A stretch of 64,000 nucleotides of DNA, taken from the NCBI GenBank assembly GCA_015178975.1, contig WHVD01000030.1, forward strand, positions 682,001 through 746,000, in the 5' to 3' direction. The DNA is from Hysterangium stoloniferum. Its lineage: Eukaryota > Basidiomycota > Agaricomycetes > Hysterangiales > Hysterangiaceae. A program made the position numbers and the translations under genes. The notes under the pieces were generated by a model. It was not told where the DNA came from. It worked only from the letters and a program-made list of their open reading frames with translations, and did no database searches. Positions 47,197-59,279 of this stretch are shown here, piece by piece. Positions within the stretch are counted from its first letter, which is position 1. Each line of letters begins with the position of its first letter.

Positions 47197-49635
47197 GGTT
47201 GAGGGCTACCGAGCTACCGGGAAAGTCTCCAAAGGGGTAGGAAGCAGTGTTTATATAGCTGAAGGAATGCGAAGCGAGTTGAAGGTTTGTTATTCGCTCA
47301 TCAAATTACGGAAACCAATTGGAATTCAGCATTAAGTAGAGTCGACGTTCGCCTCGCGTGGATCTTCATTAGATAAGGGTTAGAACGATCACGTCACTTA
47401 ATTGTTCTTGGTGAAAAATCGCTAAGCACATCCAAGACGACGGCTTGTACTTATTAGCAACCTCCGTCGCCGCGGGGACTAAGTCAAAGTTAAATGATAG
47501 TTTCCAAGGAGTTCTTCAAGTCCTAATAACTAGTAGATAACATCCCTGCAGAACATCAGTGGCTCAATGTAATAAGCGGCCTTCTTAAGCGAGTCCTGCA
47601 TAAAGGGGCGTTCCTATGTAGGTTGGTAATTTGGCTCTCTAACAGCTGGTTGAAGAGCCGCATTGTCCTATGCTAGAAAAATTTTAATGGCCCGTCTCCC
47701 GGTGAATTGCATCAACGACAGAACTGATACGCGCACCATGTGTAGTAGACAAGTGGAAGCTGGTAGCAGTTAGCGCAACGGCAGGAAGGTACCGGCCCGT
47801 TCGGCAAGTTTCAATATTTGCTGTGTGACAAACGTTCGCAAAGCTTCATTTTGGTAGTCTATTTATAATCACCACCAAAATAGCACAGCACTTCTCAGCT
47901 TATTTCACCTGGTATCCCAATGCCACTTAACTTTTACAAGTCACGATAAGTGTAGATCCACTGCTACTTCAATCCCTTACCTTTGTGAAAGTCGTAAACC
48001 TCTTCACTCCTACTTGTAGAAGAAGCCAGAAATTCTGTGCGTGACGTGACCGACCGACGGAGACGGAATCATACAACAAGAACTGATTATAAAGGGTAGG
48101 TTAAGGCACTTTGGCAATGCTCATCAACAGCGGAGGTACTCGAGCTCGGGTGCGGATGTACTTTGTCTGATTAATATTTCGGATGGTAGGTGTAAGGCTG
48201 ACGCCAACCAGCGGAGATCGGACCTCTTTCAGTTCTTAAATCTACTTTTGTGGACTCTCCGCAGCTCATATAAAGGTGAGTAGATTACATTCACTTTAGT
48301 AGTCAAAACGTTATTAAGTTATCTTTATTGGCACACCATCCAATGGGGTTTTGCAATTTGGCAAATCGGGGACTGGTTTTGAGGGCTTTTTGGAACAACT
48401 AGCACCTACACCTGTCATTAGGTCGTAAGTCTGACTTGTCTGGTGCCTATTCGTACAGCATATGTATGACGTCGACCTATCCATGGGTCAAACGATGAGA
48501 CCTTGAAGATAATTGAGCGCTTTCAAGACACTTACTAGCATTTTCACATTCTGTACAATATATTGTACAAGTCAGATGTTTTACAATGGAAGCCTACTGC
48601 TCCCACCATCGTGGGTTCTTACATGTGGACTTAATCGCCAGTGAATGCATAGACATAGGCAAAGACATAGGCGGACCTCCTCCGTCTTACGGCGAAGGTC
48701 GAAGTCCGTCATACGGCGAAGGTCGTTCTATACCCTTTTAAATTGGTTAACATGTACACTGTACAGCTTTGTGTTATTTTTTAACTTGATGATTTGAAAG
48801 ACTCGAAAGTTAGTCGGCTGAAGTTCGGAACAACAAACAACACAGGAGCTTGACGCCTTCGGGAGACTGGCGATGACACAATATAAGTATGGTTACTCAA
48901 ATAATCCATTGAACGACACACTCTACAATCCGTTCTAAGTAATCTCTCCAATTCCCCTCATCATCGGATAGCGTACGAAGCCCTTTCACGTGAATTAAAC
49001 GATTACCCTGGATCCGATATTATTGCTCACGCAACTGAAAATGGGGCACCGGAACAAAGCATAAAACGACCAGAAATGTTTTAGCACTGCCCGTGCAATT
49101 CTAAAACATACTCCGAACTATCCCAGTAAGTATTTCTCCGCTTGAGATACATTACGGGAAAACGGCCAAATGGCAAATTTAAAAACAAATTAAAGCGGAG
49201 AAAGAAAAAAGAAAATTCACCAAAAAATTCCGCACAAACTAAATCAATTTTCCCCGTACTGGAACTACCACCTTTTAAGAAGTCGCTCAGATAGCTTGAA
49301 CATCGGGAGTTACATAAAATACTTACAAAATACAAATAGATTAAAGATATCGCTGATGGTGTGATCTCTCTAAGGAGAATTCATAAACAAGTATGCTCTT
49401 TGCGTAAGAACTGATATTTTCCTACATATATTTATGGTATATATTAAGCAAACCGAATTAGTTCATATTAGGCTTAGATTCAGTTTTGCTAATATATATC
49501 ATCAACATATATACGACTGATTTAAAAGCTACATTATTTGGGGAGACTGGTTGTACAAAGAAGCGGCCGGACCCAGTTCGGAATTTTGACCACGCGGGGA
49601 AGGCGCCTATGTATTAACCTCACAATTGAACGACC
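47197..49635. other. 2.4-kb non-coding stretch
   Basis: No gene recognised. A short direct duplication of a 20-mer containing TACGGCGAAGGTCG occurs at about 48688-48724. The right end should hold the promoter of the protease gene. Confidence 0.45.
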
Positions 49636-52600
49636 ATGGTCTACAGGAAATGGGCAACACTGCCTTCGCTGCTTCTTATAATAACAGTTCATTCTGGTAT
49701 TGCATGGTGGGCGATCAGGACGCATTATGGTCAGTGCGCTTTCGACAAGATAATCCTGAAATTTCTTACCTTTTTTTATCTGAAGCATTACCGACGCCAG
49801 TGGGACCGGTTGCGCCGTACGTGACCAATCGTCAGGCATGGATGTCGCTGAAACCCATTTTAGAGATGACTTGCGACTGTCTGAAGCTAATATCCTTTCT
49901 GTTGCTGAATATCTCTCTGGTACAATTGGCTACCGTACAGTGGGTACCAAAGAACACGCCGAAGGAGATGCTTGGATGGTGGCACAAGCAAAGAATGCAC
50001 AGAAAGAATGCGAACGTATCGTTAAGGATGTTCACCCTGGTAGGAACCTAGAGTGTGAAGTATGGAGGCAGGAGGGCAGCGGGAAGCATCGGTATGTCTT
50101 ACCATCCAGTCTTATCGTGTCCGTTAAATGATTGGTTCTCAATATTTGTTTCGTAGTTTTGATATGATGGGATATCGATTATATAAAACTTACGTCGATC
50201 TTACTAACATAATTATCCGCGTCTCCAACGGCACAGCTGCCGGCAAAGAGCATGCTATTTTAGTAAACTCCCATCTCGACAGCACACCACCTAGCCCAGG
50301 TGCTGCGGACGATGCACTGCCAGTGGGTGTCATGCTGGAATGCCTCCGTGTTTTAACACACACCAAAGATTGGGAACCTAGTCACTCTATAATTTTCTGT
50401 AAGGAATGGCTGTACAGTTGATAAATTTCGACTAAACTGTTTCCACAGTATTCAATAATGCCGAAGAATCGCTCCAAGATGGCTCTCATCTTTATGCTAC
50501 TCAGCATACTACCGCTAGAACGTATGTTCAAGTCCTATTTAATTATTGATTGCCTTATGACCATATAGTGTTCGTGCTGTAATTAACCTGGAAGGTTTGT
50601 TATTCAAATACTTCCATCCTTCTTGATTGATCCTCCTTTTAGCTGCTGGAATGCAGGGTCCCGAACTTCTTTTCCAAGCCACCTCGGAGGAGATGGTGGA
50701 AGCTTATGCGAAAGTCCCAAGGTGACCACATTTCCCTATATGTTACCCTCTTCTCAATATCACTCGCTTCCAGACCATACGGGACAGTGCTAGCAAATGA
50801 TATATTCAGTTCCGGTATTATATTATCTGAGTTGAGTTTTCTACCATTTTTTTCTTAAAAATGAATGTACGCTCAATAATTGTGGACTAGTGTAGCACGG
50901 ACTTCCGCCAGTTCGAGGAATACCTAAATGTTACAGGCGTAGATGTATAGCTTAATCATTTCGAGTTTGATGTCGTGATAACATTCCGTCCAGATGGCTG
51001 TCGTTGGTCACAGCTACTTCTATCATACCCAGAAGGTATATGTTTTATCTTCTAGAAATCAAACCATCACGAATATCATATTACTTAGGATATCGTAGCG
51101 AATATTGAGCCTGGCGTAGCACAGGTAGATATCATTTCTGTAATCCTTCTTGTAGCCTCACGTATGTCGTTTCTTAGCACATGGCAGAGAACACACTCGC
51201 TCTCCTTCAGCATTTCACATCCCCAACCTCTCCCCTTCCCTCTCTCATTTCAGTAACCCCCCACAAACCTCAAATTGTCTACTTCACCGTCCTAGGACGT
51301 TGGTTCTTCAAATACACATTTTCCACAGCTTCAACGTTATATCTCACACTCTGTGGCGCGTCTTTCACATTCCTGTCGATGGTCACCCAGGCACCGTCAA
51401 CGATTTCAGTTATCAAATCTCATTTACCTGGTATGCGGAATGTATTGATTGGACTTGTTGGCTCTATTATATCAGCCAATGTGGTAGCGCTTGTGATGGA
51501 TAAAGTCATGGGAAAAGCTCTTAGCTGGTATTCAAGGGAGTGGTTCCCAATTGTGCTATATGGTCCTGCGGCTGTGACAGGTATGATGGAAGCGGATTCC
51601 TTTTCAATCTGTATTGATGGACGTACTTCAGGGGCACTTCTTCCGCAGCTTCTGTTTTTCGATGCCGCGCAAAACAGTGAATCGATCACTTTACGTTCAG
51701 TCCTTCTACTCTTCAGTACCCTCGCTATGATTTTCCAATCCCTATTTCAATTCGGTTCTTCCGTATTCCTTTTCGTGCCTGCCCTGGCCGTCTTTCTCAT
51801 GCTTTTGGTGAATACGGCTCTTGGTGGACAGCATGATGAGATTCCTCTGAGGACGTACCTAGTTGCTGGGGTTGTCCCACTTATTATCGGGGCTGAAGTG
51901 TGGTGTGGGACCGCAGATGTATTTGTTCCTCTGGTAATTTGTTTTCCTCAATAGATGCTGCATATTTACAGACTAGGTCCATTTCTCAGACTGGTCGCAT
52001 GGGAGAGGTAAAGTTAATCCCCTGCCAGTGTACCTTAGAAGTAAACAGACACTAATGATATTTCTATTTGAAGAAAGCTCCTGCGGAATATATCATCGCT
52101 AGCATGACCGCGTTCATAGGATTTTACACCTTCCCTTTATCCATCCCACTTGCTCATCGTTTCGGACGCAAAGCTATTCAAGTTGGCGTTGCGTTGTTTG
52201 CTACGATCACACTGGCATCGATGGCTTTCATGTCCATGAAGCACCCTTTTGACTCGAGACACCCCAAGCGTGTTTTTGTGATGCATTCGGAGAATGTAGA
52301 TATTCATGAAATTTCAAAAGTCGTTTGTTCTTGCGAATTCTGACCCGTTGTCTTCCATCCAGGTTACCACAGGAAAAGTTCATATCAATTTCGCAGGTGC
52401 TGACGGTTCGCCTACTCTGGCTCCACTGGTGACAGAGATGGCAAGCAAATTTGGAGAGGTTCATCGTGGGCCTGAATACGCCTTGAGCTCTGTAGAAATG
52501 AGTGCGTACATGCTGTGTTTTTTTCTTTCTTTCTTTGTGAATATGCTGACGCCAACATCAGATGACTGGAATGGTGATTGGGATACGCTTTACCCATTCT

Positions 52601-53216
52601 CAGCAGTAAGTGGTAGAGATTCCGTATTTGACGATTGTTGACGTGCTGTTCTTGAGTTTCTAACCCCATATCAAATACGTTTACCGGACGTCGATGTCAA
52701 GAAGCGAGACGCGAATAAGTTCAAGGTCACTGCGATCAACAATGTGATAGATGCCAAAGCCGGCACCAGAAGTTTGACCCTTCAAATTGATCATCCAGGT
52801 GTCATTTGGACTGGTGTGTCTTGAATTCATTCTAGAATTAACATTCGCTCATAGCACTCGCTTCGAAAATAGTCATAGCCTTCGACGCTCACGTTTTGAA
52901 ATGGAGTCTTGATGACAATCCTCCCCCGCAATTTGCCCGCCACCATATCAAAGAAGCTTCCTTTTATGGCGTAAATACATGGACCGTCGATCTTGTTATG
53001 AAACTACCGGATGGAGACCCCGAGGCTGGCTTGAAAGTCCATTTCGTTGGTACTAAGGAAAGTACCCAGTGGCCTGCAAAGAAATCCTTGAAGGCAACAG
53101 GGCAAGGCGAGGGCTTGCAATTATTGGAGGACATACATTCCTGGCTCAAGTCTCATAGTGATGATTCGATAGATGCCTTGCTTTTCGGGACGGTGGGAGG
53201 TGTCACTGTTGTATAG
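49636..53216 (+). CDS. Vacuolar membrane M28 metalloprotease (PFF1-like)
   Basis: Zinc aminopeptidase-type domain fused to a multi-pass membrane region, as in the fungal vacuolar membrane protease family. In order: an N-terminal membrane helix (LPSLLLIITVHSGIAWW); SEANILSVAEYLSGTIGYRT; the zinc-site motifs VNSHLDSTPPSPGAADDA, FNNAEESLQDGSH, INLEAAGMQGPELL and DFRQFEEYLNVTG with GHSYFYHTQKD; then about seven helices from 51181 on, and a lumenal C-terminal domain ending GTVGGVTVV. About 14 introns join in frame. One oddity: the first exon pair (HY-ALPTPVGPVAPYVTNRQ) is one base out of frame with the following MDVAETHF at 49838, so either there is a 1-nt deletion near 49834 or translation begins at 49838 without the first helix. 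Confidence 0.85.
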
Positions 53217-54086
53217 ATAGAGGGGCACAGTATTTTGTCATACTATGACCGAGTAACTTATATATCAAGCTTTCCTACCATGTTTCACAGCACTTTTATT
53301 TGCCAATCTGCCAACCAGTCGAGGCGCAATCACAAGTAATTAGTGAAGAGTGCATATAACTCCACTGAAGAGTAAATGAAATTTCGTACACTGCTGGGAC
53401 ATTTGACACCACCCTACACTAATAATCAAAATCAAAAAAAAAGCTACGCAGCCATCTTATTAAGCGCACAAAGTTAGAGACAAGCTAAACTTACAGAGAC
53501 CTTCTGTATAGCCGACCCACTAGTGGCTTGATGGGTTTACAAATAGTAACCAAATGTAATACGTTGTTCTATCTCTTATTATAGGTTCTCCTCCTCTTTC
53601 TAATTCTTCTTCTTCTTCTTCTTTCAACCTATTTGTATCTATTAGGGCAGTATTAGGGCGTTGCCCATTTAAGGTAATCTACCCTGTAATCTTATAACGT
53701 TTGCTAGATTGACTTTGTGTTATGATTGATCGGAGGCCGTGGCTCCTTGAGAGCGGTCGGACTCGCGGGTATGATGTGTAGGTGTGGTGGTACATGTTCA
53801 GTTGGTGTTGTCGGATCTGCTGTTCTCGCCTTTGGTATTCCGGCTTATTCTGCCCGACCTGAAATTCTCAATGAATACGTATGGGATGCCTCTCCTCGCC
53901 GCAGTGCAACTACTCATAATATGTTTTGTACGGCTTTGATATAAAAACAGACAGACACAACGTTCTTGTTGTCAGAATGTAAAAAGAGTCACTTGATGCT
54001 GTCAATGACATATGCGATACACAAGGTTGTTTGGGGTATATATTTGAGAACTCTAAATTGAACGTGGGGCAGTTCTCTCACAAAGA
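53217..54086. other. Non-coding stretch with a TTC-rich microsatellite
   Basis: Downstream of the protease. A CT/TTC-rich microsatellite lies at about 53585-53628. No gene recognised. Confidence 0.5.
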
Positions 54087-54091
54087 AAATC

Positions 54092-54351
54092 TATTAAAAA
54101 TAGTATGAGTTGGTTTATTGTAAATGCACAAACTACAAGGGTTTAATAAGCTTGTAATGAAGTACTTGTATCAATCAATGTGTCAATCTGTGAATCAGCT
54201 TCTAACATTTAGTTTAGGTGTACGTGGGTGGATTAAATCATTGCATCAGCCTTACTGAGCATGGTCCACAATATGTATTTCCAAGTATTTGGTAGGAGAA
54301 GAAGGGTGAACCGCCCCTAGACAGGTGGGTGTTTCATCACCATTTCCAACG
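54092..54351 (-). mobile_element. Solo Copia LTR, target duplication AAATC
   Basis: 260 bp related to the LTR at 61297-61568 (TATTAAAAATAGTATGAGTT at the left, GTGTTTCATCA near the right). Perfect AAATC repeats flank it (54087-54091 and 54352-54356). It is an older copy of the Copia family that cut the P450 at the right edge. Confidence 0.85.
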
Positions 54352-54839
54352 AAATCTTGGATTTCTCGACCAGGACCTCATCCTTAGCCTTCAATGGGTA
54401 CAGAAGCTTCACACTTTTGGGGAGCCATGGACAACCACCGTCTTTGCATGCGATAAATTCTGACGACATGAGATACGCGAATTTACTTGCAATTATTGAA
54501 TTTACGGCGAAAAAGGACTATACGTGTTGGCCTTATTCCCCAAGGCACGGAACCCGTTTGACCAAGCTTTTATCCTTTTTCAACATACCGTATCCGGTGA
54601 TCCGATTGAACAGGTTCAAGGAAACAAGGCGGTAGCCAGAGTTCATGCACATGTATGGCATGGCGCAATCCAAGATGATGGAACTCTTTTCTCCTTTAGC
54701 CGCAATCCTCCACAAACCTTGGGAGATTCCCCTACTAGTGTCCCGAGCTAGGGATAATCAGCTTTCCTTGTTTTCCGGGATTTCATTTCTTGTTGTACGT
54801 TCCAGCGGTCACGAATTGGGGAGAACCCGGCGACTATCA

Positions 54840-56985
54840 TGTCTAATCGATCGCAGCTCCCCCCTGACACCCAGCGGTCTTCATCCTCGCATTCTGCTAA
54901 CCAATCGTCAACCAAATAACTTCTTCGTACGACCACAAGACGCACATCTCTTGAAGACGAGACGAGGCAAGATCGTGAGGTGTTAGAGGATTCTAATATC
55001 GCTTTGATCCTCGAGAGCGTCCAGTCGGACGTGAAAAAGTTCGATTTACCATTCACTATCACCCTTCTCTCTCAAATTGCTGAAACGGCGAATCCACCTC
55101 TCCTGCCGCCCTAAACAACCGTCGCGATGTTCGCAAGTGTATCGAGGAGAACGATGAACTCTTCCACCTATTGGGTGAGTGTTTACAAAAAGAATCGTTT
55201 TCAGAGATTCGGAGCCTTGGTCAGTTTCTAGTGTATTACTCTCGCGCCATTTGTCCTCGTCGCTCTTATTAGAGATGCTCCAATCAGACCACAGCGAACC
55301 ACCACACACCCTACCTGCCGGGACACGCATAAGAAATGCAACCGATGGTAGGTCGTGTACCTTCAAGTGTGGATGGTTGTGAACAGTTTTCATTAGAATT
55401 ATCCCCACGTCTCACCCTCGAAGAGACGGAAAGGAAGACTGCCGCCGCATTTAAAGACTTTGAGAACCACATTAAATACTTGGCTATTGGAAAATTGGAC
55501 GGATATCTCGACTCAATCCGACATGACGACAAAGTTACAGACCTCGGCGTTTATCTGCCCCTTGATCCAATTCTTCTCCTTCACGACCCCGGCAAGCATG
55601 TGGACAACAAGCGGATCGAAAAAATTGTTCATCAATGAAACATTGTTCGTAGCATCCGCACAATTGTAAAGACAGCTAATCCTAATCTTTCTCTTTCCAG
55701 CCATCTATTCGGCGTCTCTGGCTCCAGTAAAACACGCCTTTCACTTGACGGTCTTTGCTGAAATTGGGGCCTTTATATTTCGTGCAGGAATACAGGAGGC
55801 CCAGCATCTGACTCCAGGGACTTCAATGTAGCGACGAAAACATTGTAATCTATGAGCCCCTGGCACACAGGAGACAGTGATGGCCATCGCAAAAACGCTA
55901 AATCTGCAGACCGCGTCTTTGCAATGTTGTTGTTTGCGCGCGTCTTCGTCCTGAAGCAACTTGTGCAACATCTTCTTTTTAACACAGATGCCACAGTGGC
56001 TCGACGGCGATGGGTTCTTGCTCAAGTTTTGCCACCCCGCTCGTCCCAGGGTGACGACCTCTTCGTCACAATTCTTCGAACCATTCGGCAAGCTCATGCT
56101 AAAACAGTTTATGAATAAGAGGAAAGATTTGTTTCCAGCGGCATTCACACGTCTATTCATCGTGATCGATGAGGCACAGGTGGCTGCCGACCATCTGAAG
56201 GAGTACTTTCGCTCCGGCACTCGGTCAGATCTGCGCCCCATTCTTCGTGAAATGTATAAGTTTTTTCTCCGCTCTGGTATCTTTTCTGGGATTATTCTTT
56301 CGGGAACGGGTCTGTCGATGGAAATGGTAAAGAATGCCGTAGGTTCTCTTTCCGCAAAATGAACAGACAAGTGTGCACAGCCGCGTTTCGCGAGGGGTGA
56401 TTCTTCTCAAGAGGATTATATTCGCCGATACCTCTCTCTCTCCGAGGCTGAATCCCCTGCCGACGTTCTCGCTTTCTTGCACGATCCAGATGGGATGGCC
56501 TTTCTTTTTCCAGATATCCACATGGGCCTCGACTTGTTGTGTTTCCTTCAAGACGAGGAGACAATGGAACTGATTATTCTTGCACTGCAAGCAAAAGTTT
56601 CACCAACCCTCAAGGCTCATATCTGGCAAAGGGTCATCACTTCTGTTATGCCTGAATTCTTTTACACGGTGGAGGTAGGTATCAAATCTTAGAGTCCCCA
56701 TCGCACTCAACCTTTATTCCAATGTTTATAGGGGGAAAGGGAAAAGGGATCGATATGCACCAAAGTCTTGCCCAAATCTTGTAAATGGTTTGAGGGTGAC
56801 TTTGGAGATGGTCCTCAGGCCAGAAGTATACATGCCAATAGTTCACGAGTATTTCAGGAACCTCTGCAACCGCACCTGAGCTCAGCAGCAATCTGCTTCA
56901 CACTTGATACAACAGACTCCTAGATTTCTTCGTATCATTGCAACCCCTGACGATGAACAGCAAAAACGTCTGAAAGGGTAATGAA
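54840..56985 (+). pseudogene. Crinkler-type gene with P-loop NTPase and REase-like domain, broken
   Basis: Matches in order a basidiomycete Crinkler family: EVLEDSNIALILESVQSDVK and LPFTITLLSQIAET (about 54980-55080), RDVRKCIEENDELFHLLGE, FKDFENHIKYLAIGKLDGYL (about 55458), a P-loop-like LFGVSGSSKTRLSL (about 55708), LFIVIDEAQVAADHLKEYF (Walker B, about 56155), GIFSGIILSGTGLSMEMVK, RRYLSLSE, and a nuclease-like DLLCFLQDEETMELIILALQ with Q-x-K at the catalytic spot (about 56530). The P-loop has Ser where Gly is usual (G-S-S-K-T). Several frame changes and stops (for example after the block at 55638 and at 55760) mean no single protein can be made, even allowing for introns. Upstream ORF pieces at 54357-54780 are not assigned. 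Confidence 0.7.
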
Positions 56986-56993
56986 AGGGTAAT

Positions 56994-57720
56994 GTGGCCA
57001 TTTTGCGGTGGGATGTTGCAAAAGATTGTATCGGTTCAATGGCCGATTTGATGAAGACAACAGTACATTACGGCCACATTATAACAAATACGAAAGCATT
57101 GGAGTTCCGGCTGATGAAGGAGAAAGGCACACTAGCGGAGCATGAGTACTTTATTGCTGAGATTCATTATACTGATGGCAACACTTGCTATCTTTGCATC
57201 GAGGGGTTTGGTGAAGAATTCATTCCTGCCAACCCAGCACACTTTAGTCGTCTTACTGTTGCTGAAGCCATTTAAGACACGTCTAGCTAGTGAGCATGCA
57301 TCTTTTAACATCCACAAGACCTTATCTGAGTACCAATAGGACTGTCTCTTGAGGATATGATATTGGTCATTATTGGTCCTGACTATCCAAGCAGCTATGG
57401 TGAGGTCGAGGAGGGTGATATTGGCACATCTAACGTAAAGTTTTGCATGCATCCTGACACAAATTGCCAAAAATCAACATTAGATGTGATGATATCACAT
57501 TCCTTGACCTTGCTATAGCTGCTTGGGTAGTCAGGACCAATGGTGATGAATATCATATCCTCAAGAGGCAACTGAGTCCTATTGGTACTCAGATATGGTC
57601 TTGAGGGTCTTAAAAGATGCATGCAGATTTAATGTGAATAGATCTTGTCTTCAGATGCCTATGCAGCCTGGTAGGCTGGCATTCCCTTGCAACAAGCAAA
57701 TAAAATCTTGTCGTTGCTGC
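56994..57720 (+). pseudogene. Unknown basidiomycete gene split by an inverted duplication
   Basis: The first block (to 57275) reads KALEFRLMKEKGTLAEHEYFI, AEIHYTDGNTCYLCIEGFGEE and HFSRLTVAEAI. A later block on the same strand (about 57489-57700) reads ITFLDLAIAAWVVRTNGDEY, HILKRQ, then after a one-base shift SYWYSDMVLRVLKDACRF. I take both as parts of one protein family often found near Crinkler-type genes, with a conserved HEYFI and a Q-(C/S)-Y-W step. I do not know its function. Between the blocks lies an inverted copy of the second block, so the gene is disrupted. Confidence 0.45.
57294..57624. repeat. Large inverted repeat, arms about 140 bp
   Basis: Left arm 57294-57436 and right arm 57477-57624 are inverted copies (roughly 85-90% by eye) around a 40-nt loop. 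Both arms encode the same peptide (AAWIVRTNNDQYHILKRQ on the minus strand of the left arm, AAWVVRTNGDEYHILKRQ on the plus strand of the right arm), so this is an inverted duplication of coding sequence. Confidence 0.85.
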
Positions 57721-59279
57721 CAATAAATTTCGTGAGGAACGTGATTGAGTCCATTGGGGGTGCGTGTCATGGATACAAAGATTATTTTGGAGGCTTATAT
57801 CTGGTAACAGATCCGCCTAACATGTGAGGCAAAGATAGGCCCCGAGAATGTGAGTAGGCTGCTAGGAAAGAGGAAATGAAAAGGCATGCCGAGGAGAGAC
57901 AAAAGAGCAGGCTGAGATGGAGGAATTACGGAAAGCTTATCAGAGGTAGTAACGTCAACCTTCGTGGCCCTTCTATATTCATGTCCTATCTTCCTCCCAT
58001 TGTCGTAGTTTTGCCTGATACACTTAGGTATGATGTCAGACATGATTAGTAATTGTCTCTGACCCCAACTTTTTCTTTACGTGTAGTTGTCAATTATCTT
58101 ATTGATTTTCGACCATTACATGTCGGATACCAGTCTGTCTTGCCCATAGAAAACCATCTCCTCATTCTGACTTTACCCATGTACTTAATGTATTGATGTA
58201 CCGCGAACAAACTTTCGGAATCGGTCTTCAGAAATCTACCAGCATGCCAGACCAAATTCATGGATCATTGAGTACAATACACAAAAATATGTTGCTTATG
58301 CTTACTATAGGCGAGTCCAGCCGAAAACACTGGTGTGTAAGCCAATGACGTGGCCCTTTGAATGAAACACTGATCAATCAACCACAATCCACCTGGAAGA
58401 ACCTCTTTGGGCAACCATAATTTGAGCAAAGAATCAAGAGAATCGACTCGGAGTCCGCCCAGCAGCCTCGCTACAGACCCACATCCTCAGCGGAGACCAC
58501 ACAGATATTAGAAGACCGAGTTACGTGGCCTTAGGTTGACATGTCTTGAAAAGAATATGTCATTAACGTTTCCTGGCCGCTGGATGCTTCTCTACGTTCA
58601 CTATTTCGGTGTCCTCATTGGGTTATGCATTTAATCAACCTTCTAGTAAGGAAATCGCCCTGGTGTTCCGTATCTGACCGTGACAATCTGAGAGCTAACG
58701 ATCTGTAACGGGAGCAGACTGGGTGGCGGACGATGAATCGGGCGGGTAACCGCCCTAGTCTTAGATGGTAAGGGGTAAAGCGAAGACGCTGGAAGTTTTC
58801 GATCAGTAGAGGGTTTCAGACTTATAAGAGGTTGTCAGGGAACGTAGCTTAGAGGGGCGAGCATAAATAGGTGAACCCCTAGTAGTTAGAAGGGGGTCTT
58901 TTTTCGAATTGGAGCCTATTCCTACTCTGTGCGTTCCGCTTCGTAAAGAGCTCAACTGAAGGATTACGCTATCTATAAAGCCGAACCTTACACCCTGGCC
59001 GGCATCGGCATGGTTTCAAGCTTTCATTCTAACGTTGATGATGGGATGGATGTAAAAGATATCATGTTATGATAGAATCGACTCGTAACCCAGTAAAACC
59101 TTCTTTAACCGTCGATTTTGGACTTATTATTATTCGTGGTGTAACAGTAAACTTCGATCGTGACGCCATTTTCATTACTGGTATTTAATTTATTATTTAT
59201 CCCATGCTTGGCTTATATGCAATTGAAAACACTGCGACGTTAGGGTTTTTCTTTCATCAGAGACAAACTTGCATTACAT
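57721..59279. other. Non-coding stretch before P450 copy 2
   Basis: No gene recognised apart from a short reading near 57730-57800 (NFVRNVIESIGG) that may be the tail of the preceding gene. A perfect small dyad GGGCGG-GTAA-CCGCCC lies at 58740-58756. Confidence 0.45.

Noticed and set aside
53726..53944. 72-codon ORF with Gly/Cys-rich start
   Set aside because: No recognisable family and no supporting neighbours.
58740..58756. Perfect hairpin GGGCGG..CCGCCC as a terminator
   Set aside because: Bacterial-type terminators do not apply in a fungal nuclear genome; the dyad is short.
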